In this document: piece after piece, positions 1-6,143 of the stretch
Layout: the number at the start of each line of letters is the position of its first letter
Position numbering within the stretch: position 1 is the stretch's first letter
Translations under genes and position numbers: made by a program
Source of the DNA: Trebonia sp.
GTDB lineage: Bacteria > Actinomycetota > Actinomycetes > Streptosporangiales > Streptosporangiaceae
Length of the DNA: 10,096 nucleotides
Direction: 5' to 3'
Assembly: GCA_030038035.1 (NCBI GenBank)
Contig: JASHPP010000527.1
Location: 1-10,096 of the forward strand
The notes under the pieces: model-generated
The model's database searches: none
What the model was told of the DNA's origin: nothing
Seen by the model: the letters and a program-made list of their open reading frames with translations, nothing else

Positions 1-95
1 TGCCCGCCGCCGGCCCCGGCGCCGGGGCCACGCTGCTGCGCGTGCTCGCCGCGGCGGCGGTCATCGCGGCGGCGGCGCTGGTCCTGCCCGGCTGA
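1..95 (+). CDS. C-terminal end of a membrane protein (partial)
   Basis: Only the last 30 or so codons are in the window. The frame that starts at base 3 ends with TGA at 93-95, and every codon before the stop ends in G or C, as expected for coding DNA in this genome. The peptide is a Gly/Pro/Ala-rich stretch followed by a hydrophobic run (LLRVLAAAAVIAAAALVLPG) that looks like one transmembrane helix ending at the C-terminus. This suggests an integral or tail-anchored membrane protein. Nothing identifies the family, and the rest of the gene lies upstream of the window. The next gene, a K+ channel, starts 62 bp downstream on the same strand, so the two could be co-transcribed. Confidence 0.5.
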   Translation, partial: PAAGPGAGATLLRVLAAAAVIAAAALVLPG

Positions 96-157
96 CCACC
101 GGCCAGTGCCCGCCAACGGGTCGCCGACGCGGCCAGGTTGCGGCACGATAGAGGGCC

Positions 158-1114
158 GTGATCACTGTCTTGCTGCGGGTCTTCGGGGTGCCGCACAGGC
201 GGCACGTGGCGAGCCTGCTCGGTGCCGTCGTCGCGGTCGTCGTGCTGGGCGCCGGGCTGTTCTCGCTGGCCGAAAGCCTGCCGTTCACGACCTCCTTGTA
301 CTGGGCCGTCACGACGGCGACGACCGTCGGCTACGGTGACATAACGCCGCACAACCCGATCGGGCGGCTGATCGCCTCGCTTGTCATGCTCACCACGATC
401 CCGATGCTCGCGGCGGCGTTCGCGCTCGTGTCGGGCGCGGCCGCGGCCGCCGGAGTCCGGAGGGTTCTCGCCATGCACACCCAGTTCCCCGCGGGCACGT
501 ACCGTCTCGTCGTCGGGATGAACGCGACCGTGCCCGCGATCCTCGAGGAAGTGGCGGGTGCCGGGATCCCTGTGGTGCTCGCCGCCGACGTCGACCCGGC
601 GACTGTCCGCGGCGGCGTGCACGTGGTCCGCGGCGACCCGACGGACGAGGACACGATCAGGCGGGCCAGGCCGGCGGGCGCGGAGCAGGCCCTCATCACC
701 GGCAAGAGCGATGGGGACGTGCTGGTCAGCGCGGTGCTGCTGCGCAAGCAGGCCCCCTCGCTGACCGTGACCGCGCTGGTCAGCTCGCCGTCGGTCCGGG
801 AGGCGCTGCGTGACCTCGGCGTCCAGCAGACGGTGTCGGCGAGCGAACTGCTCTCCCGCACGCTGGCCGCCAGCCTCGAGACCCCGCACGCCGGTGAGAT
901 GATCTCCCAGCTGATCGGCAACCGGGACGCGCTCGCCGAAATCGAGGCGGCGGGCAGCGCCGTCGGAAAGCGGCTGAGCGCGATCAGGAACGAGCGGGCC
1001 GGCCTCGTCCTCGGCCTGATCCGGGGCGGAGAGTTCACCCTCGGCATCGCCGACGACCCGGTCGTCGCGGCCGGGGACCGGCTGCTCGTGGCCGAGGCCA
1101 CCGGCCATGCCTAG
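158..1114 (+). CDS. Two-TM potassium channel with cytosolic RCK (TrkA-N/TrkA-C) domain
   Basis: Predicted tetrameric K+ channel of the inner membrane (318 aa, GTG start) in the MthK-like layout. TM1 is at about residues 18-38, followed by the pore helix. The K+ selectivity filter is TTVGYGD (55-61), and TM2 is at about 69-92. The cytosolic RCK domain starts near residue 116 with a Rossmann fold (RLVVGMN) and ends with a TrkA-C-like lobe (about 250-315, ending GDRLLVAE). The dinucleotide glycine motif is degenerate: GMNATV in place of GxGxxG. MthK, as I remember it, is similarly degenerate, but the two glutamates of its Ca2+ site align here with Leu and Ser. The gating ligand is therefore unknown. 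A GAGGG at 151-155 lies only 2 nt before the GTG, so the ribosome site is poor. The stop TAG shares a CTAG with the convergent NUDIX gene. Confidence 0.9.
   Translation: MITVLLRVFGVPHRRHVASLLGAVVAVVVLGAGLFSLAESLPFTTSLYWAVTTATTVGYGDITPHNPIGRLIASLVMLTTIPMLAAAFALVSGAAAAAGVRRVLAMHTQFPAGTYRLVVGMNATVPAILEEVAGAGIPVVLAADVDPATVRGGVHVVRGDPTDEDTIRRARPAGAEQALITGKSDGDVLVSAVLLRKQAPSLTVTALVSSPSVREALRDLGVQQTVSASELLSRTLAASLETPHAGEMISQLIGNRDALAEIEAAGSAVGKRLSAIRNERAGLVLGLIRGGEFTLGIADDPVVAAGDRLLVAEATGHA
1111..1114. other. Interlocked convergent stop codons in CTAG
   Basis: The palindrome CTAG at 1111-1114 provides TAG for the K+ channel gene (1112-1114, + strand) and TAG for the NUDIX gene (1111-1113 read on the - strand). 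The two genes overlap by 4 bp tail to tail. No terminator can lie between them, so each transcript must run into the other gene. Confidence 0.9.
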
Positions 1115-1578
1115 CCGATCGCGCGGACCGGGTGCCCGTCCTCCAGGTAGACGAACCCGCGGTGCCGCGATACGGCGCGCACGCGGCGCCGGATCGGGGG
1201 CCTGAGCAGGGCAAGCGCGCTCTGCACGGGGGCGAGCCGGTACTCGGCGATCTCCTCCGGCTGCACGGTGATCGCGGCCAGGGCCGCGTCGTCAGCGGGC
1301 CCGCAGTCGAACAGGAACCGGATGCCGCCTGGGTGGCCCGGACGGCCGGGGCGGAAGTCGACGCAGGCCAGCCGGCCGGTGCTCACTTCGATTCCGCACT
1401 CCTCACGCACCTCGCGCCGGCACGCATCCCACGGCGTCTCCCCGTCCGCCTCCATGACGCCGCCGGGGATCGTCCAGCCCGTCTTGTACGTCGGCTTGAG
1501 GATCAGCAGCCGCCCCGCCCGGTCGAAGACGAGCGCCCCGGCAGACACCGGTATCGCCGGCAAGTCGGCAACCGCCAT
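1111..1578 (-). CDS. NUDIX hydrolase
   Basis: A 155-aa single-domain NUDIX pyrophosphohydrolase. Such enzymes cleave nucleoside diphosphates linked to another moiety and need Mg2+ or Mn2+. The NUDIX box is clear (GETPWDACRREVREECGI, ending in REVREECGI), with the metal-binding glutamates in place. The first half of the box reads PGGVMEADGE, one residue longer between the Gly and the first Glu than the textbook GX5E spacing. The N-terminus (PVSAGALVFDRAGRLLILKPTYKTGW) is the usual first beta strands, and the TYKTGWTIPGG segment is typical of actinobacterial members. The substrate cannot be read from sequence. The gene lies 24 bp behind the SDR gene on the same strand, so the two probably form an operon. 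No good Shine-Dalgarno precedes the ATG, which suggests coupling or a weak start. Confidence 0.9.
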   Translation of the reverse strand: MAVADLPAIPVSAGALVFDRAGRLLILKPTYKTGWTIPGGVMEADGETPWDACRREVREECGIEVSTGRLACVDFRPGRPGHPGGIRFLFDCGPADDAALAAITVQPEEIAEYRLAPVQSALALLRPPIRRRVRAVSRHRGFVYLEDGHPVRAIG

Positions 1579-1602
1579 ACCGGGGTCATTCCCGCAATCG
1601 GG

Positions 1603-2388
1603 TTACTTAGCCAGGCAGCCGCCATCGGCGACCAGGGTCTGGCCGGTCATGTAATCGGACGCGGCCGAGGCGAGGAAGAGCGCAGGCCCTTTGATCTCGG
1701 CGGCCGCCGCGATCCGGCCCATGGGGATGAACGCGCAGATCGTTTCGCGGACCTGCGGGTCGTCGATCGCGCCGCGGCTGAGGTTGGTCTGGTAGAAGCC
1801 GGGGCACAGCGCGTTGACCTGGATTCCCTGCGTCGCGTACTCGAGCCCGAGCTCGCGGGTGAGGTTGATCACCGCGCCCTTGGCCGCGTTGTACGCCAGG
1901 GCGGGGAACAGGCTGGACGAACCGGCCAGGCCCCAGATCGACGCGATGTTGATGATCTTGCCTGACCGCTGGGCGACCATGACCTTGAGCGCCTCACGCG
2001 CGCAGAAGAACACGCCATCCAGGTCCACGTCAAGCACGGCCCGCCAGTTAGCGGTCGGGTACTCGTGCAGCTGCAGCGCCTGCGGGTCGGCGATTCCGGC
2101 GTTGTTGAACAGGATGTCCAGCCTGCCGAGAACCGCTACGGTGCGGGTCACCATCGCCGCGACCGCTGCCTCGACGGTGACGTCACAGCCGATCGCCACA
2201 CCGCGCCTGCCGAGCCCTTCGACGGCCGCGGCCGTCGCCCTGGCCGACTCCTCGTCGATGTCCGCGCAGGCGACATCCGCGCCCGCCTCCGCCATCGCCT
2301 CGCTGAACTGCCTGCCCAGGCCGCTGCCGGCGCCGGTGACCAGCGCGACCTTGCCATCAAGCCGGAACAGATCCATCGGGTTACCCAC
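1603..2388 (-). CDS. SDR family NAD(P)-dependent oxidoreductase
   Basis: Classical short-chain dehydrogenase/reductase. Numbering from the Met of MDLFRLDG at 2376: the cofactor motif TGAGSGLG is at 14-21, an Asp (D39) at the end of beta-2 favours NAD(H), NNAG is at 91-94, the catalytic Ser is S146, and YNAAK holds Tyr162 and Lys166. The C-terminal TGQTLVADGG is typical. The residue usually Asn in the catalytic tetrad (NLxG) is Asp here (VDLDG, D118). Substrate unknown; the family includes gluconate, 3-oxoacyl and sugar-alcohol dehydrogenases. Start choice: GTG at 2388 has GAGGA 4 nt upstream, while the in-frame ATG at 2376 has no ribosome site at a useful distance but gives the more family-like N-terminus (257 aa). 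The gene is probably first in an operon with the NUDIX gene and diverges from the MFS gene. Confidence 0.9.
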   Translation of the reverse strand: MGNPMDLFRLDGKVALVTGAGSGLGRQFSEAMAEAGADVACADIDEESARATAAAVEGLGRRGVAIGCDVTVEAAVAAMVTRTVAVLGRLDILFNNAGIADPQALQLHEYPTANWRAVLDVDLDGVFFCAREALKVMVAQRSGKIINIASIWGLAGSSSLFPALAYNAAKGAVINLTRELGLEYATQGIQVNALCPGFYQTNLSRGAIDDPQVRETICAFIPMGRIAAAAEIKGPALFLASAASDYMTGQTLVADGGCLAK

Positions 2389-2431
2389 GGCTTCCTCGCT
2401 GTCTTTCGACCACGCCTGCCTTCCTGCGTAC

Positions 2432-2451
2432 CCGCCGCCGCGCGGCGGCGG
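2432..2451. repeat. 20-bp perfect GC palindrome in divergent intergenic region
   Basis: CCGCCGCCGC followed immediately by its reverse complement. It lies about 45 bp upstream of the SDR start and 134 bp upstream of the MFS start. In the SDR transcript it would form a very stable hairpin in the 5' untranslated region. It could also be a simple CCG-repeat artefact of high GC content. Confidence 0.5.
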
Positions 2452-2460
2452 TAGAGGAAG

Positions 2461-2478
2461 TTTGCGGCGTTGCGCAAA
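2461..2478. promoter_or_regulatory. Candidate operator TTTGCG-N6-CGCAAA
   Basis: A perfect 6-bp inverted repeat with a 6-bp spacer lies between the divergent SDR and MFS genes. Its dyad and its AT-containing arms stand out from the GC-rich surroundings and fit a dimeric repressor site controlling one or both promoters. No regulator gene lies in the window, so the binding protein is unknown. Confidence 0.35.
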
Positions 2479-2585
2479 ACCACAACCACGGTGGCGCACC
2501 GCACCATGCGCACCACAAACCAGGTGAAGCCGGTCGTGCCTGTGCAGCACAATGGCTGGGTGACCACCGCTGGCGGGAAGCCGCA

Positions 2586-3890
2586 GTGAGCCGGCTCGCC
2601 GACCTGGTCGCGCCGGCCCGCCTCGGCCGTGACTTCCGCTGGCTGCTTGCCTCGTCCTGGGTGACCAACCTTGGCGACGGGATCACGCTTGCCGCCGGGC
2701 CGTTGCTTGTGGCGTCCCAGACGCGCAACCCGCTGGCCGTGGCGATGGCAGCCTTCCTGCAGCGGCTGCCGTGGCTGCTGTTCGGGCTGTACGCCGGCGT
2801 GGTAGCGGACCGGCGCAGCCGGCGGGCGATCGTCATCGCCACCGGGCTTGCCCGGGTGGTGATCCTGCTGCTGCTCATCGCGTCCATTCTCACCCGCCGC
2901 GTCGACACCGCGGTGGTGCTGGCCGCGCTGTTCCTGTTCGGAGTCAACGAGGCCTTCGGCGACACGACGACGGCCACCCTGCTGCCGATGCTGGTCGGCA
3001 AACGCGACCTGGGCATGGCGAATTCGCGCGCGCTCACCGGCGTGGTCGTGTGGAATCAGCTGGCCGGACCGCCCGTCGGCGCCGCGCTGTTCGCGGCGGG
3101 GAGGGCGCTGCCGTTCGTGAGCGAGACCGTGTGCGTGCTCGCCGGCGTGCTGGCGATCTCGCGGGTGCGGCTGCCGGTACCAGGGCCGGCGGCGCCGGCC
3201 CGGGTGCGCGAGGACATCCGCGAGGGGTGGCGCTGGCTGTGGGCGCACCCCGCGGTCCGGACGCTGGCGATCACCATCTTCACGTTCAACGTCACCTTCG
3301 GCGCCGCATGGTCGGTGCTCGTCCTGTACGCGCGGGAGCGGCTGGGCATGAGCGCGCTCGGCTTCGGGCTGATCACCACCGCGATGGCGGTGGGCGGCCT
3401 GCTTGGCACCGCGTCCTACGGCTGGCTGGAGCGGCGCGTCCGGCTGGGCGTGATCATGCGGGGCGGGCTGATCATCGAAACACTGGCCCATCTCGCGCTC
3501 GCGCTGACCCGCTGGGCCTGGTTCGCGCTGATCGTCTTCGTGATCTTCGGCGCGCACGCGTTCATCTGGGGAACGACCTCGACAAGCGTGCGGCAGCGGG
3601 CGGTGCCCGCCGAGTTCCAGGGCCGCGTCGGCAGCGTCTACCTCACCGGCATGGTCGGCGGCATCGTGATCGGCTCGGCGATCGGCGGGGCCGTCGCCTC
3701 GGCGTGGGGCATCACCGCGCCCTTCTGGTTCGCCTTCGCCGGCTCGGCGATCATCCTCGCCCTCATCTGGCGTTCCCTGTTGCACATCGCGCACAGCGAC
3801 GAAAGCCTCCGCGCGGACGTGAGCATCCCGGCCGCGGACGCGGCCGGCGGCGTGCCGGCCGACCGCGGCCCTAACCCGGCGGCACGCTAG
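2586..3890 (+). CDS. MFS transporter (EntS/MFS_3-like exporter)
   Basis: A 434-aa major facilitator with many hydrophobic helices and a short cytosolic C-terminal tail rich in Ala, Asp and Pro. The N-terminus (RDFRWLLASSWVTNLGDGIT, residues 15-34) and the loop 2-3 motif GVVADRRSRR (71-80) are typical of the MFS_3 group. That group includes the enterobactin exporter EntS and many actinobacterial drug or siderophore exporters driven by the proton gradient. The second half repeats the pattern (GFGLITTAMAVGGLLGTASY, then WLERRVR). The substrate is not predictable. The GTG start has GGGAAG at 2575-2580, 5 nt upstream, a good ribosome site. The gene diverges from the SDR gene across about 200 bp. 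Its TAG stop interlocks with that of the downstream convergent oxidoreductase. Confidence 0.9.
   Translation: MSRLADLVAPARLGRDFRWLLASSWVTNLGDGITLAAGPLLVASQTRNPLAVAMAAFLQRLPWLLFGLYAGVVADRRSRRAIVIATGLARVVILLLLIASILTRRVDTAVVLAALFLFGVNEAFGDTTTATLLPMLVGKRDLGMANSRALTGVVVWNQLAGPPVGAALFAAGRALPFVSETVCVLAGVLAISRVRLPVPGPAAPARVREDIREGWRWLWAHPAVRTLAITIFTFNVTFGAAWSVLVLYARERLGMSALGFGLITTAMAVGGLLGTASYGWLERRVRLGVIMRGGLIIETLAHLALALTRWAWFALIVFVIFGAHAFIWGTTSTSVRQRAVPAEFQGRVGSVYLTGMVGGIVIGSAIGGAVASAWGITAPFWFAFAGSAIILALIWRSLLHIAHSDESLRADVSIPAADAAGGVPADRGPNPAAR
3887..3890. other. Second interlocked convergent stop pair in CTAG
   Basis: CTAG at 3887-3890 gives TAG to the MFS gene (3888-3890, + strand) and TAG to the MDR oxidoreductase (3887-3889 read on the - strand). 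The arrangement is the same 4-bp tail-to-tail overlap as at 1111-1114. Confidence 0.9.
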
Positions 3891-4804
3891 GGGATCAGCA
3901 CGACCTTGCCGCGGACGTGGCCGCCCTCGACCTGCCTGTAGGCCTCCCGGACCTGGTCGAGCGGATAGGTCGCCGCGATCGGGACCTCAAGTTCGCCGGC
4001 CGCGATGAGCCCGGCGAGCTCGGCGAGCGTCGCGGCGCTTGCGCCTGCCGCGTTGCCCTCGGCCTTGACGCCGTACTTCTCGACGGCATCGAACCGGACG
4101 ATGGTGTCCACCCGGGACGGGACCACGTCGAGCTCGTTGACCGCCAGCTCGACGTAGTCGCCGCCGTAGGTGTCGATGAACGCGTCCACCCGCGGCGCGG
4201 CCTGCTTGATGCGGTTGGCCACGCCGGCGCCGTAGCTCAGCGGGAGCACGCCGTGCTGCTCCAGCCAGCCGTGGTTGGCCTGGCTGGCCAGGCCGACCAC
4301 CGTGGCGCCGGCCCGCCTGCCGAGCTGGACGGCGAGCGAGCCGACGCCGCCGGCCGCGCCGGAGACGACCAGGGTGTCCCCGGGCCGCAGGCCGACCGCG
4401 CGGACCGCGGCCCACGCGGTGAACCCGGCGACCGGCAACCCGCCCGCGGCTGCCCACGGCACGCTGGCGGGCTTGCGCGCCAGGTTCGACGCCTCGACCA
4501 CCGCGTATTCCGCCTGGCTGGAGCGGGTGTCGACCCAGCCGATCACCTCATCGCCTGCCGCGGCGCCTGTCACGCCCTGGCCGAGCTCCGCGACGATCCC
4601 GGCCAGGTCGCTGCCCTCCCCAGAAGGGAACGTGGCCGGCCACCGCGAGTGCAGGAACCCCTCCCTGACCTTGGCCTCGCCCGGGTTGACCCCCGCCGCC
4701 TTCACCTGGACGAGAACCTGGCCGGGACCAGGAACCGGCCGCGGAACCTCGACGACGTTCAGGACTTCTACCGAGCCGTACTCGCTGAACCGTACCGCCT
4801 TCAT
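3887..4804 (-). CDS. Zinc-independent MDR / NADPH:quinone oxidoreductase-like protein
   Basis: A 305-aa medium-chain dehydrogenase/reductase. A GroES-like N-terminal domain (about 1-115, starting MKAVRFSEYGSVEVLNVVEVP) precedes a Rossmann domain with the AAGGVG motif at 150-155 (GDTLVVSGAAGGVGSLAVQL), typical of the quinone-oxidoreductase branch that uses NADPH. The cysteines and His/Glu set that bind catalytic zinc in alcohol dehydrogenases are missing, as expected for this branch. It probably reduces a quinone, enone or other alkene. The length is normal and the C-terminal HVRGKVVLIP is canonical. The ATG is preceded by GGAGG with 8 nt spacing, a strong ribosome site. It diverges from the nitrilase gene, so the 224 bp between them must hold both promoters. 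Confidence 0.9.
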   Translation of the reverse strand: MKAVRFSEYGSVEVLNVVEVPRPVPGPGQVLVQVKAAGVNPGEAKVREGFLHSRWPATFPSGEGSDLAGIVAELGQGVTGAAAGDEVIGWVDTRSSQAEYAVVEASNLARKPASVPWAAAGGLPVAGFTAWAAVRAVGLRPGDTLVVSGAAGGVGSLAVQLGRRAGATVVGLASQANHGWLEQHGVLPLSYGAGVANRIKQAAPRVDAFIDTYGGDYVELAVNELDVVPSRVDTIVRFDAVEKYGVKAEGNAAGASAATLAELAGLIAAGELEVPIAATYPLDQVREAYRQVEGGHVRGKVVLIP

Positions 4805-5028
4805 GTCCGCCGCCTCCGTGTGACTTCGCTGCGCATCCTGTGGCTGCCCCGCCCGCGTTCCCCGGGTCCGCCCCGACGCCCACCGCTAACTCCCGCCCCC
4901 GGCTCGTTATGCCCGGCGCGGTTGGGCCGCACGCGCCCGTTACAAACCTGGCCGCAGCGGGGGAAGATGAGGCTGTGTAACACGGCCGACACCGTGGGTT
5001 AGGCGGGTACGAGAGCGCGGGAGGCTGC
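4805..5028. promoter_or_regulatory. Divergent promoter region with GTGTAACAC dyad
   Basis: 224 bp separate the divergent MDR oxidoreductase and nitrilase genes, with no credible ORF. A 9-bp palindrome with a central A, GTGTAACAC, lies at 4975-4983. Its core TGTAAC is mirrored by GTTACA at 4939-4944, 37 bp centre to centre. These could be operator half-sites. I could not assign convincing -35/-10 hexamers. Confidence 0.3.
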
Positions 5029-5871
5029 ATGCCTGAGATCGTCCGGGCTGCCCTCGTCCAGCAGGGCTGGACGGGCGACAAGGATTCGATGACGGCGGCC
5101 GCGGTCGCCCATGTCGCCGCGGCGGCCGGCGCCGGGGCGCAGGTCGTGTGCCTGCAGGAGCTGTTCTACGGCCCGTACTTCTGCCAGGTGCAGGACGCCG
5201 GCTACTACTCCTACACCGAGGCGATCCCCGACGGGCCGACCACCAGGCTCATGCAGGACGCCGCCCGCCGACACCAGGTCGTGCTCGTCGTGCCGATGTA
5301 TGAGGAGGAGCAGCCCGGGCTGTACTACAACACCGCGGCGGTCATCGACGCCGACGGCAGCTACCTGGGCAAGTACCGCAAGAACCACATCCCGCAGCTG
5401 CCGGGGTTCTGGGAGAAGTTCTACTTCCGGCCGGGCAACCTCGGCTACCCCGTGTTCGACACCGCGGTCGGGCGGATCGGCGTCTACATCTGCTACGACA
5501 GGCACTTCCCGGAAGGCTGGCGGGCGTTCGGCCTCGCGGGCGCGCGGATCGTGTTCAACCCGTCCGCGACCAGCCGGGGGCTGTCCTCCCACCTGTGGCG
5601 GCTTGAGCAGCCGGCCGCCGCGGTGGCCAACCAGTACTACGTCGGGGCGCTCAACCGGGTCGGCGTCGAGCCGCTCGGCGACAACGACTTCTACGGCCAG
5701 TCCTACTTCGCCGACCCGCGGGGCCAGCTCGCCGGGCAGGCCGCCTCGGACACCGAAGACGAGGTGGTGGTCCGCGACCTGGACATGGGCAGGCTCGCCG
5801 AGGTCAGGGACCTGTGGCAGTTCTACAGGGACCGCAGGCCCGACTCCTACCAGGAGCTGGCCCGGCCATGA
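5029..5871 (+). CDS. Nitrilase-superfamily amidohydrolase, beta-ureidopropionase-like
   Basis: A 280-aa cytosolic C-N hydrolase, best read as N-carbamoyl-beta-alanine amidohydrolase. That enzyme releases CO2 and NH3 and gives beta-alanine in the last step of reductive uracil/thymine breakdown. The catalytic triad is visible: Glu44 (LQELFYGPYF), Lys118 (KYRKNHIPQ) and Cys155 (YICYDRHFPEGWR). A second Glu (E129, GFWEKFYF) sits 11 residues after the Lys. The CYDRHFPEGWR signature and the K-to-E (11) and K-to-C (37) spacings match what I recall of beta-ureidopropionase. An N-carbamoylputrescine or other carbamoyl-amino-acid substrate remains possible. The ATG has GGGAGG 4 nt upstream. The decayed dihydropyrimidinase directly downstream, whose product would be its substrate, supports the pathway assignment. 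The stop TGA overlaps an ATG (ATGA), perhaps the former start of that lost gene. Confidence 0.88.
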   Translation: MPEIVRAALVQQGWTGDKDSMTAAAVAHVAAAAGAGAQVVCLQELFYGPYFCQVQDAGYYSYTEAIPDGPTTRLMQDAARRHQVVLVVPMYEEEQPGLYYNTAAVIDADGSYLGKYRKNHIPQLPGFWEKFYFRPGNLGYPVFDTAVGRIGVYICYDRHFPEGWRAFGLAGARIVFNPSATSRGLSSHLWRLEQPAAAVANQYYVGALNRVGVEPLGDNDFYGQSYFADPRGQLAGQAASDTEDEVVVRDLDMGRLAEVRDLWQFYRDRRPDSYQELARP

Positions 5872-6098
5872 GTCCGCCGCCCCGTGGCGTGGCCTGCGCG
5901 CCAATGACTTGTGCGTCGTGTCGACTGGCCACTGTCCGTTCTGCTTCAGGGAACAGAAGGAGCTCGGACGGGCAGACTTTGCAAAGATCCCCGACGGGAT
6001 CCCTGGGGTGGAGCACCGGTCTACGACCCGGCCGCGCGGCAGACGCACCGGGGCACGGCGGGTACCTCCCGCGCGACCTCAATCGATATCTCACCTGA
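5872..6098 (+). pseudogene. hydA: Dihydropyrimidinase (D-hydantoinase) remnant, three collapsed fragments
   Basis: This is not an empty spacer but a ruined dihydropyrimidinase gene, which would have opened the dihydrouracil ring. Three conserved blocks follow in the family's order but in three frames. Block A (about 5876-6019, frame 2) contains WRGLRANDL, CPFCFREQKELGRADF and GIPGVEHR, which follow and include the active-site strand. Block B (6019-6042, frame 1) contains VYDPAARQ. Block C (about 6051-6098, frame 3) is the C-terminus, GHGGYLPRDLNRYLT, then TGA. By memory of the roughly 460-aa family, the first 300 or so residues, about 85 residues between A and B, and about 40 between B and C are gone. 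STDHCPF has become STGHCPF, which removes a metal ligand. The ATGA at the nitrilase stop may be the old start codon. It can no longer make an enzyme. Confidence 0.9.
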
Positions 6099-6143
6099 AC
6101 GGGCCCTGCTTACTGCCCGGCACAGGTGACTGCGGAGGGGACC

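Noticed and set aside
2389..2550. N-terminal extension of the SDR protein to an ATG at 2550
   Set aside because: The added residues have no SDR similarity, contain the GC palindrome region, and the start lacks a ribosome site. The GTG at 2388 or ATG at 2376 fits the family.
2148..3794. A 548-codon open frame on the minus strand
   Set aside because: A shadow of the MFS gene and of the SDR gene in another frame; low-complexity charged composition and no recognisable motif.
5868..6098. A 76-codon ORF starting in ATGA at the nitrilase stop, as a new small gene
   Set aside because: Only its last 16 or so codons match anything, and they are the hydantoinase C-terminus. The rest is out of frame with block A, so it is part of a pseudogene.
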